Notes under the pieces: model-generated
What the model was told of the DNA's origin: nothing
The model's database searches: none
The model's input: only the letters and a program-made list of their open reading frames with translations
Shown: positions 1 to 6,324 of the stretch, one piece after another
Position numbering within the stretch: the first letter of the stretch is position 1
Layout of the letters: each line of letters begins with the position of its first letter
Assembly: GCA_007134165.1 (NCBI GenBank)
Contig: SLLJ01000236.1
Location: 1-14,485, forward strand
Length of the DNA: 14,485 nucleotides
DNA from: Nitriliruptoraceae bacterium
GTDB taxonomy: Bacteria; Actinomycetota; Nitriliruptoria; Nitriliruptorales; Nitriliruptoraceae
Direction: 5' to 3'
Made by a program: the position numbers and the translations under genes

Positions 1-438
1 CGGCAGCTGCTCGCCTCGCATGAGCTGCGCTCGCAGCGCGAGGTCCGTGACGCGCTCGCCGACGCCGGCATCGACGCGCACCAGGCCACCGTCAGCCGCG
101 ACCTCGACGAGCTCGGAGCGGTCAAGGTCCGGGGTGTGGACGGCTCGCTGGTCTACCGCCTCGGCGTCGACCCGGGTCCATCCGCCGCCCGCGACCGGCT
201 CGACGACACGCTGCGCCGGTTCGTGACCGCCGTGGCCTCGAGCGGCAACCTCGCCGTCCTACGCACGCCGCCCGCCTGCGCGCACCCGGTGGCCTCGGTG
301 ATCGACCTCGCCGAACTCACCGGGGTGCTCGCGACCGTGTCGGGTGACGACACCGTGCTGGTCGTTGCCGAGGAGGGCCTGGCCGGGGCGGAGCTCGCCG
401 CCCGCCTTGCGCGTCGCGCCGGGGTCGCCCCCGGCTGA
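1..438 (+). CDS. argR: Arginine repressor ArgR, 5'-truncated by window edge
   Basis: This is the C-terminal 145 residues of the arginine repressor; the start codon lies left of the window. ArgR is a DNA-binding hexamer that uses L-arginine as co-repressor to control arginine biosynthesis and catabolism genes. The open frame runs from base 1 to the TGA at 436-438. It contains the winged-helix recognition segment ATVSRDLDELGAVKV (bases 97-141). The C-terminal oligomerisation and arginine-binding domain follows, with NLAVLRTPPACAHPVASVID (250-309) and the signature GDDTVLVV (bases 343-366), whose Asp pair contacts arginine in known ArgR structures. An internal GTG at 136 would leave only the effector domain and is not a credible start. 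argG follows in the same direction, as in many actinobacterial arg clusters. Identification is secure; only the N-terminus is missing. Confidence 0.95.
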   Translation, partial: RQLLASHELRSQREVRDALADAGIDAHQATVSRDLDELGAVKVRGVDGSLVYRLGVDPGPSAARDRLDDTLRRFVTAVASSGNLAVLRTPPACAHPVASVIDLAELTGVLATVSGDDTVLVVAEEGLAGAELAARLARRAGVAPG

Positions 439-449
439 GCCTCGATTCG

Positions 450-561
450 CCGATCTGCCCGATCCGATCTGCACCCCCCGATCTGCACAACCCGATCTGC
501 ATGACCCGATCTGCATGACCCGATCTGCACAACCCGATCTGCATGACCCGATCTGCACCCC
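450..561 (+). repeat. Eight-copy 14-bp tandem repeat between argR and argG
   Basis: Eight units of exactly 14 bp run head to tail, each opening with CCGATCTGC (units begin at 450, 464, 478, 492, 506, 520, 534 and 548). The last five bases vary: three units end ATGAC, two end ACAAC, two end ACCCC, and the first ends CCGAT. The array starts 12 bases after the argR stop and ends 26 bases before the argG start, so it fills most of the spacer. The unit is not a multiple of three and carries one GATC per copy. Because of the repeat, several frames on both strands happen to stay open through it; I do not regard any as coding. The function is unknown: it could be a variable-number minisatellite, a leader structure or a protein-binding array. 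Confidence 0.95.
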
Positions 562-574
562 CACCGCCGCTGTC

Positions 575-579
575 AGGAG
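575..579 (+). promoter_or_regulatory. Ribosome binding site of argG
   Basis: AGGAG lies eight bases before the ATG at 588. It selects this start over the in-frame ATG at 543, which lies inside the tandem repeat and would add 15 non-conserved residues. Confidence 0.8.
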
Positions 580-587
580 CACCCAGC

Positions 588-1808
588 ATGAGCACTCCCC
601 GCATCGTCCTCGCCTACTCGGGCGGTCTGGACACCTCGGTCGCGATCCAGTGGATGAAGGAGCACCGCGGCGTCGAGGTGGTGGCCTGCGCCGTCGACGT
701 CGGCCAGGGCATCGATGACCTCGACGAGATCCGCCAGCGTGCCCTGGACTGTGGCGCGGTCGAGTCGGTGGTCGTCGACGCCAAGCAGGAGTTCGCCGCC
801 GACTTCATCGCTCCGGCCCTCAAGGCCAACGCGATGTACATGGGCAAGTATCCGCTGGTCTCGGCGTTGTCGCGCCCTCTGATCGTCAAGCACATGGTCG
901 AGGTGGCGCGCAGCACCGGCGCGGCCGGGGTCGCCCACGGCGCGACGGGCAAGGGCAACGACCAGGTGCGCTTCGAGGTCGGGACCATGTGTCTGGCTCC
1001 GGACCTCGAGGCGATGGCGCCGATCCGCGACTGGGCGCTGACCCGCGACGCGGCGATCGACTACGCCGAGCAGCGCGGCATCCCGATCCCGACCATGACC
1101 AAGCAGAGCCCCTACTCGATCGACGAGAACGCCTGGGGTCGCACCGCCGAGTGCGGCATCCTGGAGGATCCGTGGGCCGCTCCGCCCGAGGACGTCTACG
1201 AGCGCACCGTCAGCGTCGCCGACGCGCCCGACGAACCCGAGGAGGTCGTGCTGGCCTTCGAGCAGGGGCTGCCGGTCAGCATCGATGGCCGTTCGCTGCC
1301 GCTCGAGGAGCTGGTCGCCGAGATCGACCGGCGCGCCGGGGCGCACGGGGTGGGTCGCATCGACATGATCGAAGACCGACTGGTGGGCATCAAGAGCCGG
1401 GAGATCTACGAGTGCCCCGGTGCGATCACGCTGCTGACCGCACACCGCGACCTCGAGGACCTCTGCCTCGAGCAGGAGCTCGCCGAGCACAAGCGGGCCG
1501 AGGAGGGACGCTACGCGCAGCTGATCTACAACGGCCTGTGGTGGGGGCCACTCAAGAGCGCGCTGGACGCTTTCATCGACGAGGCCAACAGCTACGTCAA
1601 CGGCGAGGTCCGGGTGCAGCTGTACAAGGGCTCGGCCACGGTCGTCGGCCGGCGCAGCGAACAGCACGGGCTCTACACCTACGAGATGGCCACCTACGAC
1701 GCCGAGGATGCGTTCGACCAGTCGCTCGCCGAGGGCTTCGTCAAGCTCTGGGGCCTGCCGCTCAAGACCTGGGCAGCCAAGGCCCAGGCCGCCGGGCGGA
1801 CCCTGTGA
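588..1808 (+). CDS. argG: Argininosuccinate synthase
   Basis: This encodes a 406-residue argininosuccinate synthase, which joins citrulline and aspartate with ATP to give argininosuccinate in the penultimate step of arginine synthesis. It is a cytosolic tetramer. The protein has the usual length for the family (about 400). Visible motifs are the N-terminal ATP pyrophosphatase loop AYSGGLDTS (residues 9-17), HGATGKGNDQVRFE from residue 117 (citrulline/aspartate and ATP contacts), and SPYSIDENAWGR followed by ECGILEDPW in the synthetase domain. The ATG at 588 is chosen because AGGAG is eight bases upstream and the family begins just before the A-Y-S-G-G loop. It follows argR by 149 bases. The usual partner argH is not next; an unrelated hydrolase gene with its own promoter-like sequence follows. 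ArgR control is likely from family knowledge, but I cannot identify an ARG box with confidence. Confidence 0.98.
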   Translation: MSTPRIVLAYSGGLDTSVAIQWMKEHRGVEVVACAVDVGQGIDDLDEIRQRALDCGAVESVVVDAKQEFAADFIAPALKANAMYMGKYPLVSALSRPLIVKHMVEVARSTGAAGVAHGATGKGNDQVRFEVGTMCLAPDLEAMAPIRDWALTRDAAIDYAEQRGIPIPTMTKQSPYSIDENAWGRTAECGILEDPWAAPPEDVYERTVSVADAPDEPEEVVLAFEQGLPVSIDGRSLPLEELVAEIDRRAGAHGVGRIDMIEDRLVGIKSREIYECPGAITLLTAHRDLEDLCLEQELAEHKRAEEGRYAQLIYNGLWWGPLKSALDAFIDEANSYVNGEVRVQLYKGSATVVGRRSEQHGLYTYEMATYDAEDAFDQSLAEGFVKLWGLPLKTWAAKAQAAGRTL

Positions 1809-1812
1809 ACCA

Positions 1813-1830
1813 GCGCTGCGAAGTCAGCGC
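1813..1830 (+). terminator. Weak hairpin after argG
   Basis: GCGCTG and CAGCGC form a perfect six-base-pair stem with a six-base loop, five bases after the argG stop. No T-run follows, so intrinsic termination is uncertain. Its position between argG and the next promoter-like site makes it a reasonable candidate. Confidence 0.35.
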
Positions 1831-1849
1831 ACACGTCGTTGCGCCGCAG

Positions 1850-1879
1850 CATGACCCGGGCGGCGCCACCCAGTAGGTT
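1850..1879 (+). promoter_or_regulatory. Candidate promoter for the hydrolase operon
   Basis: CATGAC (1850-1855) and TAGGTT (1874-1879, matching TANNNT) are separated by 18 bases, a good match for an actinobacterial housekeeping promoter. The predicted transcript start is near 1886, about 40 bases before the chosen ATG. This implies that the hydrolase gene starts a unit separate from argG. Confidence 0.45.
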
Positions 1880-1926
1880 GATCCTCCGCCGCCTGCGCGG
1901 TGACGACGGTGACGAAAGGGTCCGAG

Positions 1927-2715
1927 ATGGCCGTGACCGACCTTCCGCCGTCGACCGAGGCCTGGTCGGCGACGGGAACCGGTGAGCGAGGACGGGTGGG
2001 CGTGGTAGTCAGCCACGGCTTCACCGGCAACCCGATCGCGACGCGTCCGCTGGGCCAGCACCTCGCGGAGCAGGGCTACACCGTCGAGGTGCCCTGCCTG
2101 CCCGGCCACGGCACGACCTACCGCGACCTCGGGCGCACCCGCTACGAGGACTGGTACCGCGCGCTCGACACGCTGGTCGACGACCTGTCCGCCCGCTGCG
2201 AGCAGGTCGTGCTCATCGGTCACTCGGTGGGCGGCACGCTGACGCTGGACCTCGCCAGTCGACGACCGGACGACGTGGCCGCAGCGGTCGCGATCAACGC
2301 CCAGGTCCTCGACCCGACCCAGCCGCTGGCGCGGGTGGCACCACTCCTGCAGTACCTCGTTCCCTATGTCCCGCGGGACCTCGCCGGGCTGCCCACCGAC
2401 GACATCGCGCGACCGGGGGTCGAGGAGGGTTCCTACGCGAAGGTTGCGGCCAAGGCCGCGCAGTCGCTGATCTCCCAGCTGCCCCGGATCCGTGCGCAAC
2501 TGCTGGATCTGACTGCGCCGCTGTTGGTGGTCTGGTCACCCGAGGACCACACCGTTCCCTCGGTCAACTCCCACGAGGTGCTCGACCTGGTCGGCAGCTC
2601 GCACCTCGAACAGTTCGTCTGCCACCGCTCGTACCACACGCCGATGCTCGATCACGATGACGAGGCACTCGCGCGCGCCATCGCCGCGTTCGTCGCCCGC
2701 ACCACCGGGACGTGA
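1927..2715 (+). CDS. Alpha/beta hydrolase, carboxylesterase or monoacylglycerol lipase-like
   Basis: The 262-residue protein is an alpha/beta-fold serine hydrolase. The oxyanion-hole segment is VVVSHGFTGNP (26-36). The nucleophile elbow is GHSVGG with Ser100, the acid is probably Asp207 in WSPEDHTVP, and the base is probably His237 in SYHTPMLDHD. This arrangement, and the LPGHGTTYRDLGRTRYEDW segment, fit the Est30 carboxylesterase/monoacylglycerol lipase group, which cleaves short- to medium-chain esters or monoglycerides. There is no signal peptide, so it is probably cytosolic. The ATG at 1927 has AAAGGG six bases upstream; a GTG at 1900 is in frame but has no ribosome binding site. The stop overlaps the next start by four bases (GTGA), so it is probably the first gene of a coupled trio. 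The true substrate cannot be read from sequence. Confidence 0.9.
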   Translation: MAVTDLPPSTEAWSATGTGERGRVGVVVSHGFTGNPIATRPLGQHLAEQGYTVEVPCLPGHGTTYRDLGRTRYEDWYRALDTLVDDLSARCEQVVLIGHSVGGTLTLDLASRRPDDVAAAVAINAQVLDPTQPLARVAPLLQYLVPYVPRDLAGLPTDDIARPGVEEGSYAKVAAKAAQSLISQLPRIRAQLLDLTAPLLVVWSPEDHTVPSVNSHEVLDLVGSSHLEQFVCHRSYHTPMLDHDDEALARAIAAFVARTTGT

Positions 2716-3167
2716 GGTCCGTGGAACTGCATGTCGACGACGCCGGTTTCGTCCGGGCCCCGCAGGCGCTGGTGTATCGGCGCCTGACCGACATCGCCGC
2801 CTGGCCGACCTGGTGGCGCGGCCTGCGGCTGCTGCCCCGCCCGCCGGTCGACGACGAGCCGTGCTGGGCGGTGGAGCTGCCCGGCGCCCGGCTTCGCCGT
2901 GTGCGCCTGCTGGTTCGACCCCACAACTGGCGGCACGACCTCGGATTCTCGCTCCGTCTCTCGGGGGATCTCACGGGACGCGGGGAGTTCTGGCTGGAGG
3001 CGTCCGGCGGCGGCACGGTCGTGCACCATCTCGCCGTGCTGCATACGGACCTGCCCCATCCGATGCGGGTGCTCGCCGACTACCGTCGAGGCATCAGGAG
3101 AGGGCTGTGGGGGATCAAGGACCAGCTTCAGGTGGAGGCCCGGACCTCGGCCGGGCTGCTGCCGTGA
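2712..3167 (+). CDS. SRPBCC (START-like) family protein
   Basis: This 151-residue protein has the features of the SRPBCC/polyketide cyclase-dehydrase superfamily, small helix-grip folds that bind hydrophobic ligands such as lipids or polyketides. Visible support is the N-terminal strand and helix pattern VELHVDDAGFVRAPQALVYR, the TDIAAWPTWWRGL segment that matches the usual W-P-x-W motif after the first helix, central beta strands with FSLRLSGDLTGRGEFWLE, and a long amphipathic C-terminal helix from about residue 108 (MRVLADYRRGIRRGLWGIKDQLQ). The GTG start overlaps the upstream TGA by four bases; an alternative GTG at 2721 would lose that coupling. The stop overlaps the next GTG in the same way. 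No catalytic residues can be assigned, and the ligand is unknown. Its placement beside a lipase-like hydrolase and an ArsA-type ATPase suggests a lipid-related role, which is inference. Confidence 0.8.
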   Translation: MRSVELHVDDAGFVRAPQALVYRRLTDIAAWPTWWRGLRLLPRPPVDDEPCWAVELPGARLRRVRLLVRPHNWRHDLGFSLRLSGDLTGRGEFWLEASGGGTVVHHLAVLHTDLPHPMRVLADYRRGIRRGLWGIKDQLQVEARTSAGLLP

Positions 3168-3943
3168 GATGTCCTGCCTGCGGCGCCCGCAACGGGGTGT
3201 CTGCCGACTGGTGCACCCAGTGCTACGCGCTGCTGGCCGCGCCAGGCGCGGACCAGTCGGCCACGACCGCGGAGCTTGCGCAGGCCGCAACGCCGGCCGC
3301 GCCCCCGATGCAGCCGGAGCAGGCAGCTGCCGGTGAGGTCGGTAAGTCGCCGGCGGATGCGGGATCCGGGGGTGGCGTGCCGGCGGCACCGACCGCTCCC
3401 GGCGCGGCGGGCGTCGGTTCCGTGCAACCTGACGTTCAGGCCACCAACGTTCGTACCCGCGACGGCGAGGTCGAGTGGCGCTGTGCGGTCTGTTCGGGCT
3501 GGTGCGCACTGACCGCGCCGGCCTGCACCGTGTGCGGTGCGGCTCGGCACGGCTTCGGCACGGAGACCGGCCCGGCCCCACCTCGTCAAGACCTACCGCT
3601 GCCGGCCGTGATCGGCGTCTCACTGGTGCTGCCCGGCAGCGGACACCTGCTGATCGGCCGGACCGGCACCGGAGTCGCCCGCCTGCTGCTGGCGCTGCTG
3701 TGGCTGCTCGGAGGGTTCGCGATGCTCCGGGGAGCCGGTGGTGGCGCGGCGCTCGGACCGGCGCTGGTGCTGTTCACGGGTGCGGTGGTGGTGTGGATCG
3801 GGACCGCGCTCGACGTTCGCACCGTCCTGACCGGTCGTGGATCCGAGGTGCTGACCTCGCGGGTACTGCTCTGGCTGGTGGTCGGGGTGACGGTGGCACT
3901 GGTCGCGACCCTGCTGCTCGCCGCGACCGTCGGTGCCGGCTGA
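3164..3943 (+). CDS. Double zinc-ribbon membrane protein, unknown function
   Basis: The 259-residue protein starts with a GTG that overlaps the SRPBCC stop by four bases. It has a zinc ribbon at the very N-terminus (Cys3, Cys6, Cys17, Cys20), a low-complexity Ala/Pro/Gly linker (about 25-95), and a second ribbon around Cys107, Cys110, Cys121 and Cys124, with an extra Cys114. A hydrophobic C-terminal half follows. It begins with PGSGHLLIGRTGTG (157-170), which resembles the P-G-x-G-H-x-x-x-G-R turn of TM2-like small membrane proteins, and has probable membrane helices near 171-188, 195-215 and 232-255. No known family is recognised for the whole chain. Cytosolic ribbons tethered to the membrane suggest a protein- or nucleic-acid-binding scaffold, but this is inference. 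It is the last gene of the trio; a 192-base spacer separates it from the ATPase. Confidence 0.8.
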   Translation: MRCPACGARNGVSADWCTQCYALLAAPGADQSATTAELAQAATPAAPPMQPEQAAAGEVGKSPADAGSGGGVPAAPTAPGAAGVGSVQPDVQATNVRTRDGEVEWRCAVCSGWCALTAPACTVCGAARHGFGTETGPAPPRQDLPLPAVIGVSLVLPGSGHLLIGRTGTGVARLLLALLWLLGGFAMLRGAGGGAALGPALVLFTGAVVVWIGTALDVRTVLTGRGSEVLTSRVLLWLVVGVTVALVATLLLAATVGAG

Positions 3944-4048
3944 GCATGCCGTCCACGACCCATCACTGCGTGGTGTCCGGCGTGTGGACAGGGCCGCGGG
4001 CGCCGTCCAGACTGGCCGCCGATATCCGGTGCGGTGGCCGGGAGGCGG

Positions 4049-4062
4049 GGGCGTGCACGCCC
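4049..4062. promoter_or_regulatory. 14-bp perfect palindrome upstream of the ArsA gene
   Basis: GGGCGTGCACGCCC is a perfect 14-bp palindrome. It sits 18 bases before the TAGCCT element at 4081-4086, covering the place where a -35 box would be. It could be an operator for a dimeric regulator or an RNA hairpin. No regulator is identified. Confidence 0.35.
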
Positions 4063-4080
4063 GGGCCGGTGTCGCCGTAC

Positions 4081-4086
4081 TAGCCT
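4081..4086 (+). promoter_or_regulatory. Candidate -10 element of the ArsA gene
   Basis: TAGCCT matches TANNNT and would place transcript initiation near 4093. If real, it excludes the in-frame GTG at 4034 as a start and supports initiation close to the P-loop at 4127-4136. No good -35 box is visible; a palindrome occupies that position. Confidence 0.35.
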
Positions 4087-4135
4087 GTGCCTGCGCTCCC
4101 GCCTGCCCCACGCTCTGGAGTCCGTTCTGACCCGC

Positions 4136-5368
4136 GTGCTGTTGTTCACCGGCAAGGGCGGCGTCGGCAAGACCACGGTCGCCGGCGCGACTGCGGTGCG
4201 CGCAGCAAGCCGCGGGCAGCGCGTGCTGGTGACCTCCACCGATCCCGCCCACTCGTTGGCCGACGCGTTCGGCACCGTGCTCGGAGACGATGCCGGGGCG
4301 GTGCCACCTCCGTTGGACTGGTTCGACTGGCCGGTCGGCGGCTGCCTCGACGCACAGCAGATCGACGCGCAGACCCGCCTCGAGCGCCACTGGCGCGAGG
4401 TCCGCGACTACCTCGTGGCGGTGCTGGCCTGGGGTGGGGTCGCCGAGGTGGAGGCGGAGGAACTGCTGCTGCTTCCCGGCCTCGACGAACTGTTCGCGCT
4501 CATCGACCTCATCCGCCAGGTCGAGAGCGGACGCTACGACCTCGTGGTCGTGGACTGCGCTCCGACGGCAGAGACGCTTCGGCTGCTGGGGTTGCCCGAC
4601 GCGCTGCGCTGGTATGTGGACCGTGTGCTGCAACCCGGCCGGAGGATTGCTCGGGCCGTGCGGCCGCTGGCACGCGGGCTCCAGGCGCCTGGAGGGGGGG
4701 TGCCGGTGCCCGACGACGGGGTCTTCACGGCGGTGGAGCGGATCCATCACGACCTTGGTCTGGTCCACGAGTTGCTGCAGGACCCGAAGCAGGCCACCAT
4801 GCGTCTGGTGGTCAACCCCGAACGTCTGGTCATCGCCGAGACCCAGCGCACGGCTACCTCGCTGGCGCTGTTCGGCTACGCCGTGGACGCCGTCGTGGTC
4901 AACCGCTTGCTCCCGGATGCGATCGACGATCCCTACCTGCGCCGCTGGAAGCAACGCCATGCCGAACATCTGGCCACGGTGCGTTTCGGCTTCGCCCCCA
5001 CGCCGGTGCTCACCGCGCCGCTGCTCGAAGACGAACTGACCGGCATCGACGGGCTACTGGACTTCGGTACGTTGCTGTACGGCGACATCGACGAGGCGGC
5101 GGTCCTGCACGCCCAGCGCACGATCTCGGTCGAACGGGACGGAGCCGCGCACGTGCTGCGGTTGGCGCTGCCGTTCGCGGTCAAGGACGACCTCGACCTG
5201 CACCGACGCGGGGGCGACCTGCACGTTCGGGTGGCGGGGACCAAGCGGACCGTGCCTCTACCTTCGGCCCTGCGCCGGCTCGAGGTCACGGGTGCGCGGC
5301 TCGAAGCCGGGTGGTTGGAGGTTCGGTTCGCGCCGGCCGCGCAGCCCACGGCGGTGTTGGGACCATGA
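4136..5368 (+). CDS. ArsA/GET3-family ATPase with HSP20-like C-terminal domain
   Basis: The protein (about 410 residues) is a deviant-Walker ATPase of the ArsA/GET3 type. It has FTGKGGVGKTT (residues 4-14), the switch I segment STDPAHSLADAF, VVDCAPTAETLRLL with Asp140, and a C-terminal domain from about 345 (LPFAVKDDLDLHRRGGDLHV) that matches the ArsA HSP20-like domain common in bacteria. Only two cysteines are present, so the metalloid-binding cysteine triad of arsenite pumps is missing. No ars genes are nearby. A role in handling hydrophobic or tail-anchored proteins, like GET3, is more plausible but unproven. The start is uncertain: GTG 4136 places the P-loop almost at the N-terminus; CTG 4127 would have GGAG six bases upstream; GTG 4034 adds a non-conserved Arg-rich stretch. 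Its stop overlaps the next ATG by four bases (ATGA). Confidence 0.88.
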   Translation: MLLFTGKGGVGKTTVAGATAVRAASRGQRVLVTSTDPAHSLADAFGTVLGDDAGAVPPPLDWFDWPVGGCLDAQQIDAQTRLERHWREVRDYLVAVLAWGGVAEVEAEELLLLPGLDELFALIDLIRQVESGRYDLVVVDCAPTAETLRLLGLPDALRWYVDRVLQPGRRIARAVRPLARGLQAPGGGVPVPDDGVFTAVERIHHDLGLVHELLQDPKQATMRLVVNPERLVIAETQRTATSLALFGYAVDAVVVNRLLPDAIDDPYLRRWKQRHAEHLATVRFGFAPTPVLTAPLLEDELTGIDGLLDFGTLLYGDIDEAAVLHAQRTISVERDGAAHVLRLALPFAVKDDLDLHRRGGDLHVRVAGTKRTVPLPSALRRLEVTGARLEAGWLEVRFAPAAQPTAVLGP

Positions 5369-6228
5369 CACGGCAACCGGATCGACCCTGGTGGGCGTCC
5401 GAGGGTCCGGTTGACGGGGGCATCGACCGTTCCGAGGATCCCGTCGTGCGTCACCGATCGGCGCGGCTCGGAAACCGTCCGGGGGACGATGACCGGCAGG
5501 CTACGGACCCGGTGAGCGAAGCCCTCGACGATCGATCGCCGACAGTTGCGAGCCGTCGGTTCGGAGGCAACGGGCAGCACGGTCACGGTCGTCAGGATCG
5601 GACCCGGAGGCGGTCGGTGCCCACCGATCCGACACCTTTCCGGTCGCCGCAGCGGGCGTCGGCGGGCAGGACTGATGCAGGAGTCGACCCCGAGCGCGCA
5701 GACCAGCCGTGGTGGGCGCGACCGGTTGACGATCCGGCCCCGGGCGTCGTGGATCCCCACCATCTGTCGGATGAGGCCGCGGTCGAGGGCGGGTATGACG
5801 TCGGCGGCTGGACGTTGCCGGTGACCTCCGATGACCCGCAGTCCGGGACGGTCGCCGGCGGACCGGTGCCGAGGGCCGGTGCCGGCGGGGCCGGTCCTGA
5901 CGCCGTGGGCGCTAGCGGGGCCGGTCCTGACACCGACGAGGCGCCACGAGACGGGTCGCACCGAACGGGATCCCCGGCGGCCGGTCCGTTCGAGCCGGAC
6001 CAGGCGGGCACCGCGGAGCACCGTCCCGAGCTGTGTGGCGTATGTCCGATCTGTGCCGGGTTCCGCCTGCTCGAGGGTTTGCGCCCCGAACTGGCCGGGC
6101 ACCTCGCCGAGGCGGCCTATCATCTGGCGGCTGCGCTTCGCAGTCTGGCCGAACATCCGCCCTCCCCCCGTGGGGAGGCCGAAGGTCGATCCGGGCCGAC
6201 GACCATGCAGCACATCGATGTCGAGTGA
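5365..6228 (+). CDS. Uncharacterised disordered protein with C-terminal CxxCPxC-helix module
   Basis: The 287-residue product has no recognised enzymatic domain. Residues 1-215 are rich in Asp, Gly, Pro, Arg and Ser and are probably disordered. They carry two copies of a P-W-W-A motif (8-11 and 115-118) and a 10-residue repeat GAGPDAVGAS/GAGPDTDEAP. The C-terminus holds CGVCPIC (Cys224, Cys227, Cys230) followed by an amphipathic helical stretch FRLLEGLRPELAGHLAEAAY and AAALRSLAEH to about 262, which looks like the conserved functional core. Coding is supported by the ATGA overlap with the ATPase gene, continuous openness and the ordered C-terminal module. From memory, actinobacterial glucokinase loci often carry a short protein of this shape next to the ROK gene (SCO2127 beside glkA in Streptomyces coelicolor is the case I recall); I cannot verify homology. 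Likely a small binding or adaptor protein. Confidence 0.75.
   Translation: MTRQPDRPWWASEGPVDGGIDRSEDPVVRHRSARLGNRPGDDDRQATDPVSEALDDRSPTVASRRFGGNGQHGHGRQDRTRRRSVPTDPTPFRSPQRASAGRTDAGVDPERADQPWWARPVDDPAPGVVDPHHLSDEAAVEGGYDVGGWTLPVTSDDPQSGTVAGGPVPRAGAGGAGPDAVGASGAGPDTDEAPRDGSHRTGSPAAGPFEPDQAGTAEHRPELCGVCPICAGFRLLEGLRPELAGHLAEAAYHLAAALRSLAEHPPSPRGEAEGRSGPTTMQHIDVE
5885..5931 (+). repeat. 17-bp direct repeat within the CxxCPxC gene
   Basis: GCGGGGCCGGTCCTGAC occurs at 5885-5901 and 5915-5931, exactly 30 bp apart, so the two copies encode the same residues in frame (GAGPD). This looks like a recent slippage duplication within the disordered part of the protein. Confidence 0.9.
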
Positions 6229-6234
6229 GTTTCC

Positions 6235-6254
6235 GAGCGGGTACCGACCCGTTC
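6235..6254 (+). terminator. Hairpin between the CxxCPxC gene and the ROK kinase gene
   Basis: GAGCGGGT and ACCCGTTC pair as an eight-base-pair stem (one G-U pair) around an ACCG loop, six bases after the upstream stop. No T-run follows. It may reduce read-through into the kinase gene or protect the upstream mRNA end. Confidence 0.35.
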
Positions 6255-6309
6255 CGTCGCGGGGTCCGTACGTACCCGGGTGCGTGCCCACACCGGTCGA
6301 CCACGTTCT

Positions 6310-6316
6310 GGAGGAG
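6310..6316 (+). promoter_or_regulatory. Strong ribosome binding site of the ROK kinase gene
   Basis: GGAGGAG lies eight bases before ATG 6325, making that start secure over the in-frame GTG at 6280. No convincing -10/-35 pair is seen in the 96-base spacer, so the kinase genes may be read from the ArsA promoter past the hairpin at 6235. Confidence 0.75.
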
Positions 6317-6324
6317 CCACGAGG

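Noticed and set aside
450..561. CRISPR array or small repeat protein
   Set aside because: Units are 14 bp, contiguous and without spacers, and no cas genes are near. Open frames through it exist on both strands only because the repeat lacks stops; none has a ribosome binding site and plausible ends.
573..1667. Reverse-strand open frame of 364 codons opposite argG
   Set aside because: argG is certain on the plus strand; the antisense product has no recognisable motif.
3620..4969. Reverse-strand open frame of 449 codons
   Set aside because: It is antisense to the zinc-ribbon gene and the ArsA-like gene, with His/Gln/Arg-rich composition typical of shadow frames.
4087..5364. Upstream in-frame extension of the CxxCPxC protein
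   Set aside because: It lies in another frame of the ATPase gene and is Arg/Gly-rich; the ATGA overlap at 5365 is the natural start.
4136..5368. Arsenic resistance ATPase
   Set aside because: The metalloid cysteine triad is missing and no arsB, arsC, arsD or arsR gene is nearby.
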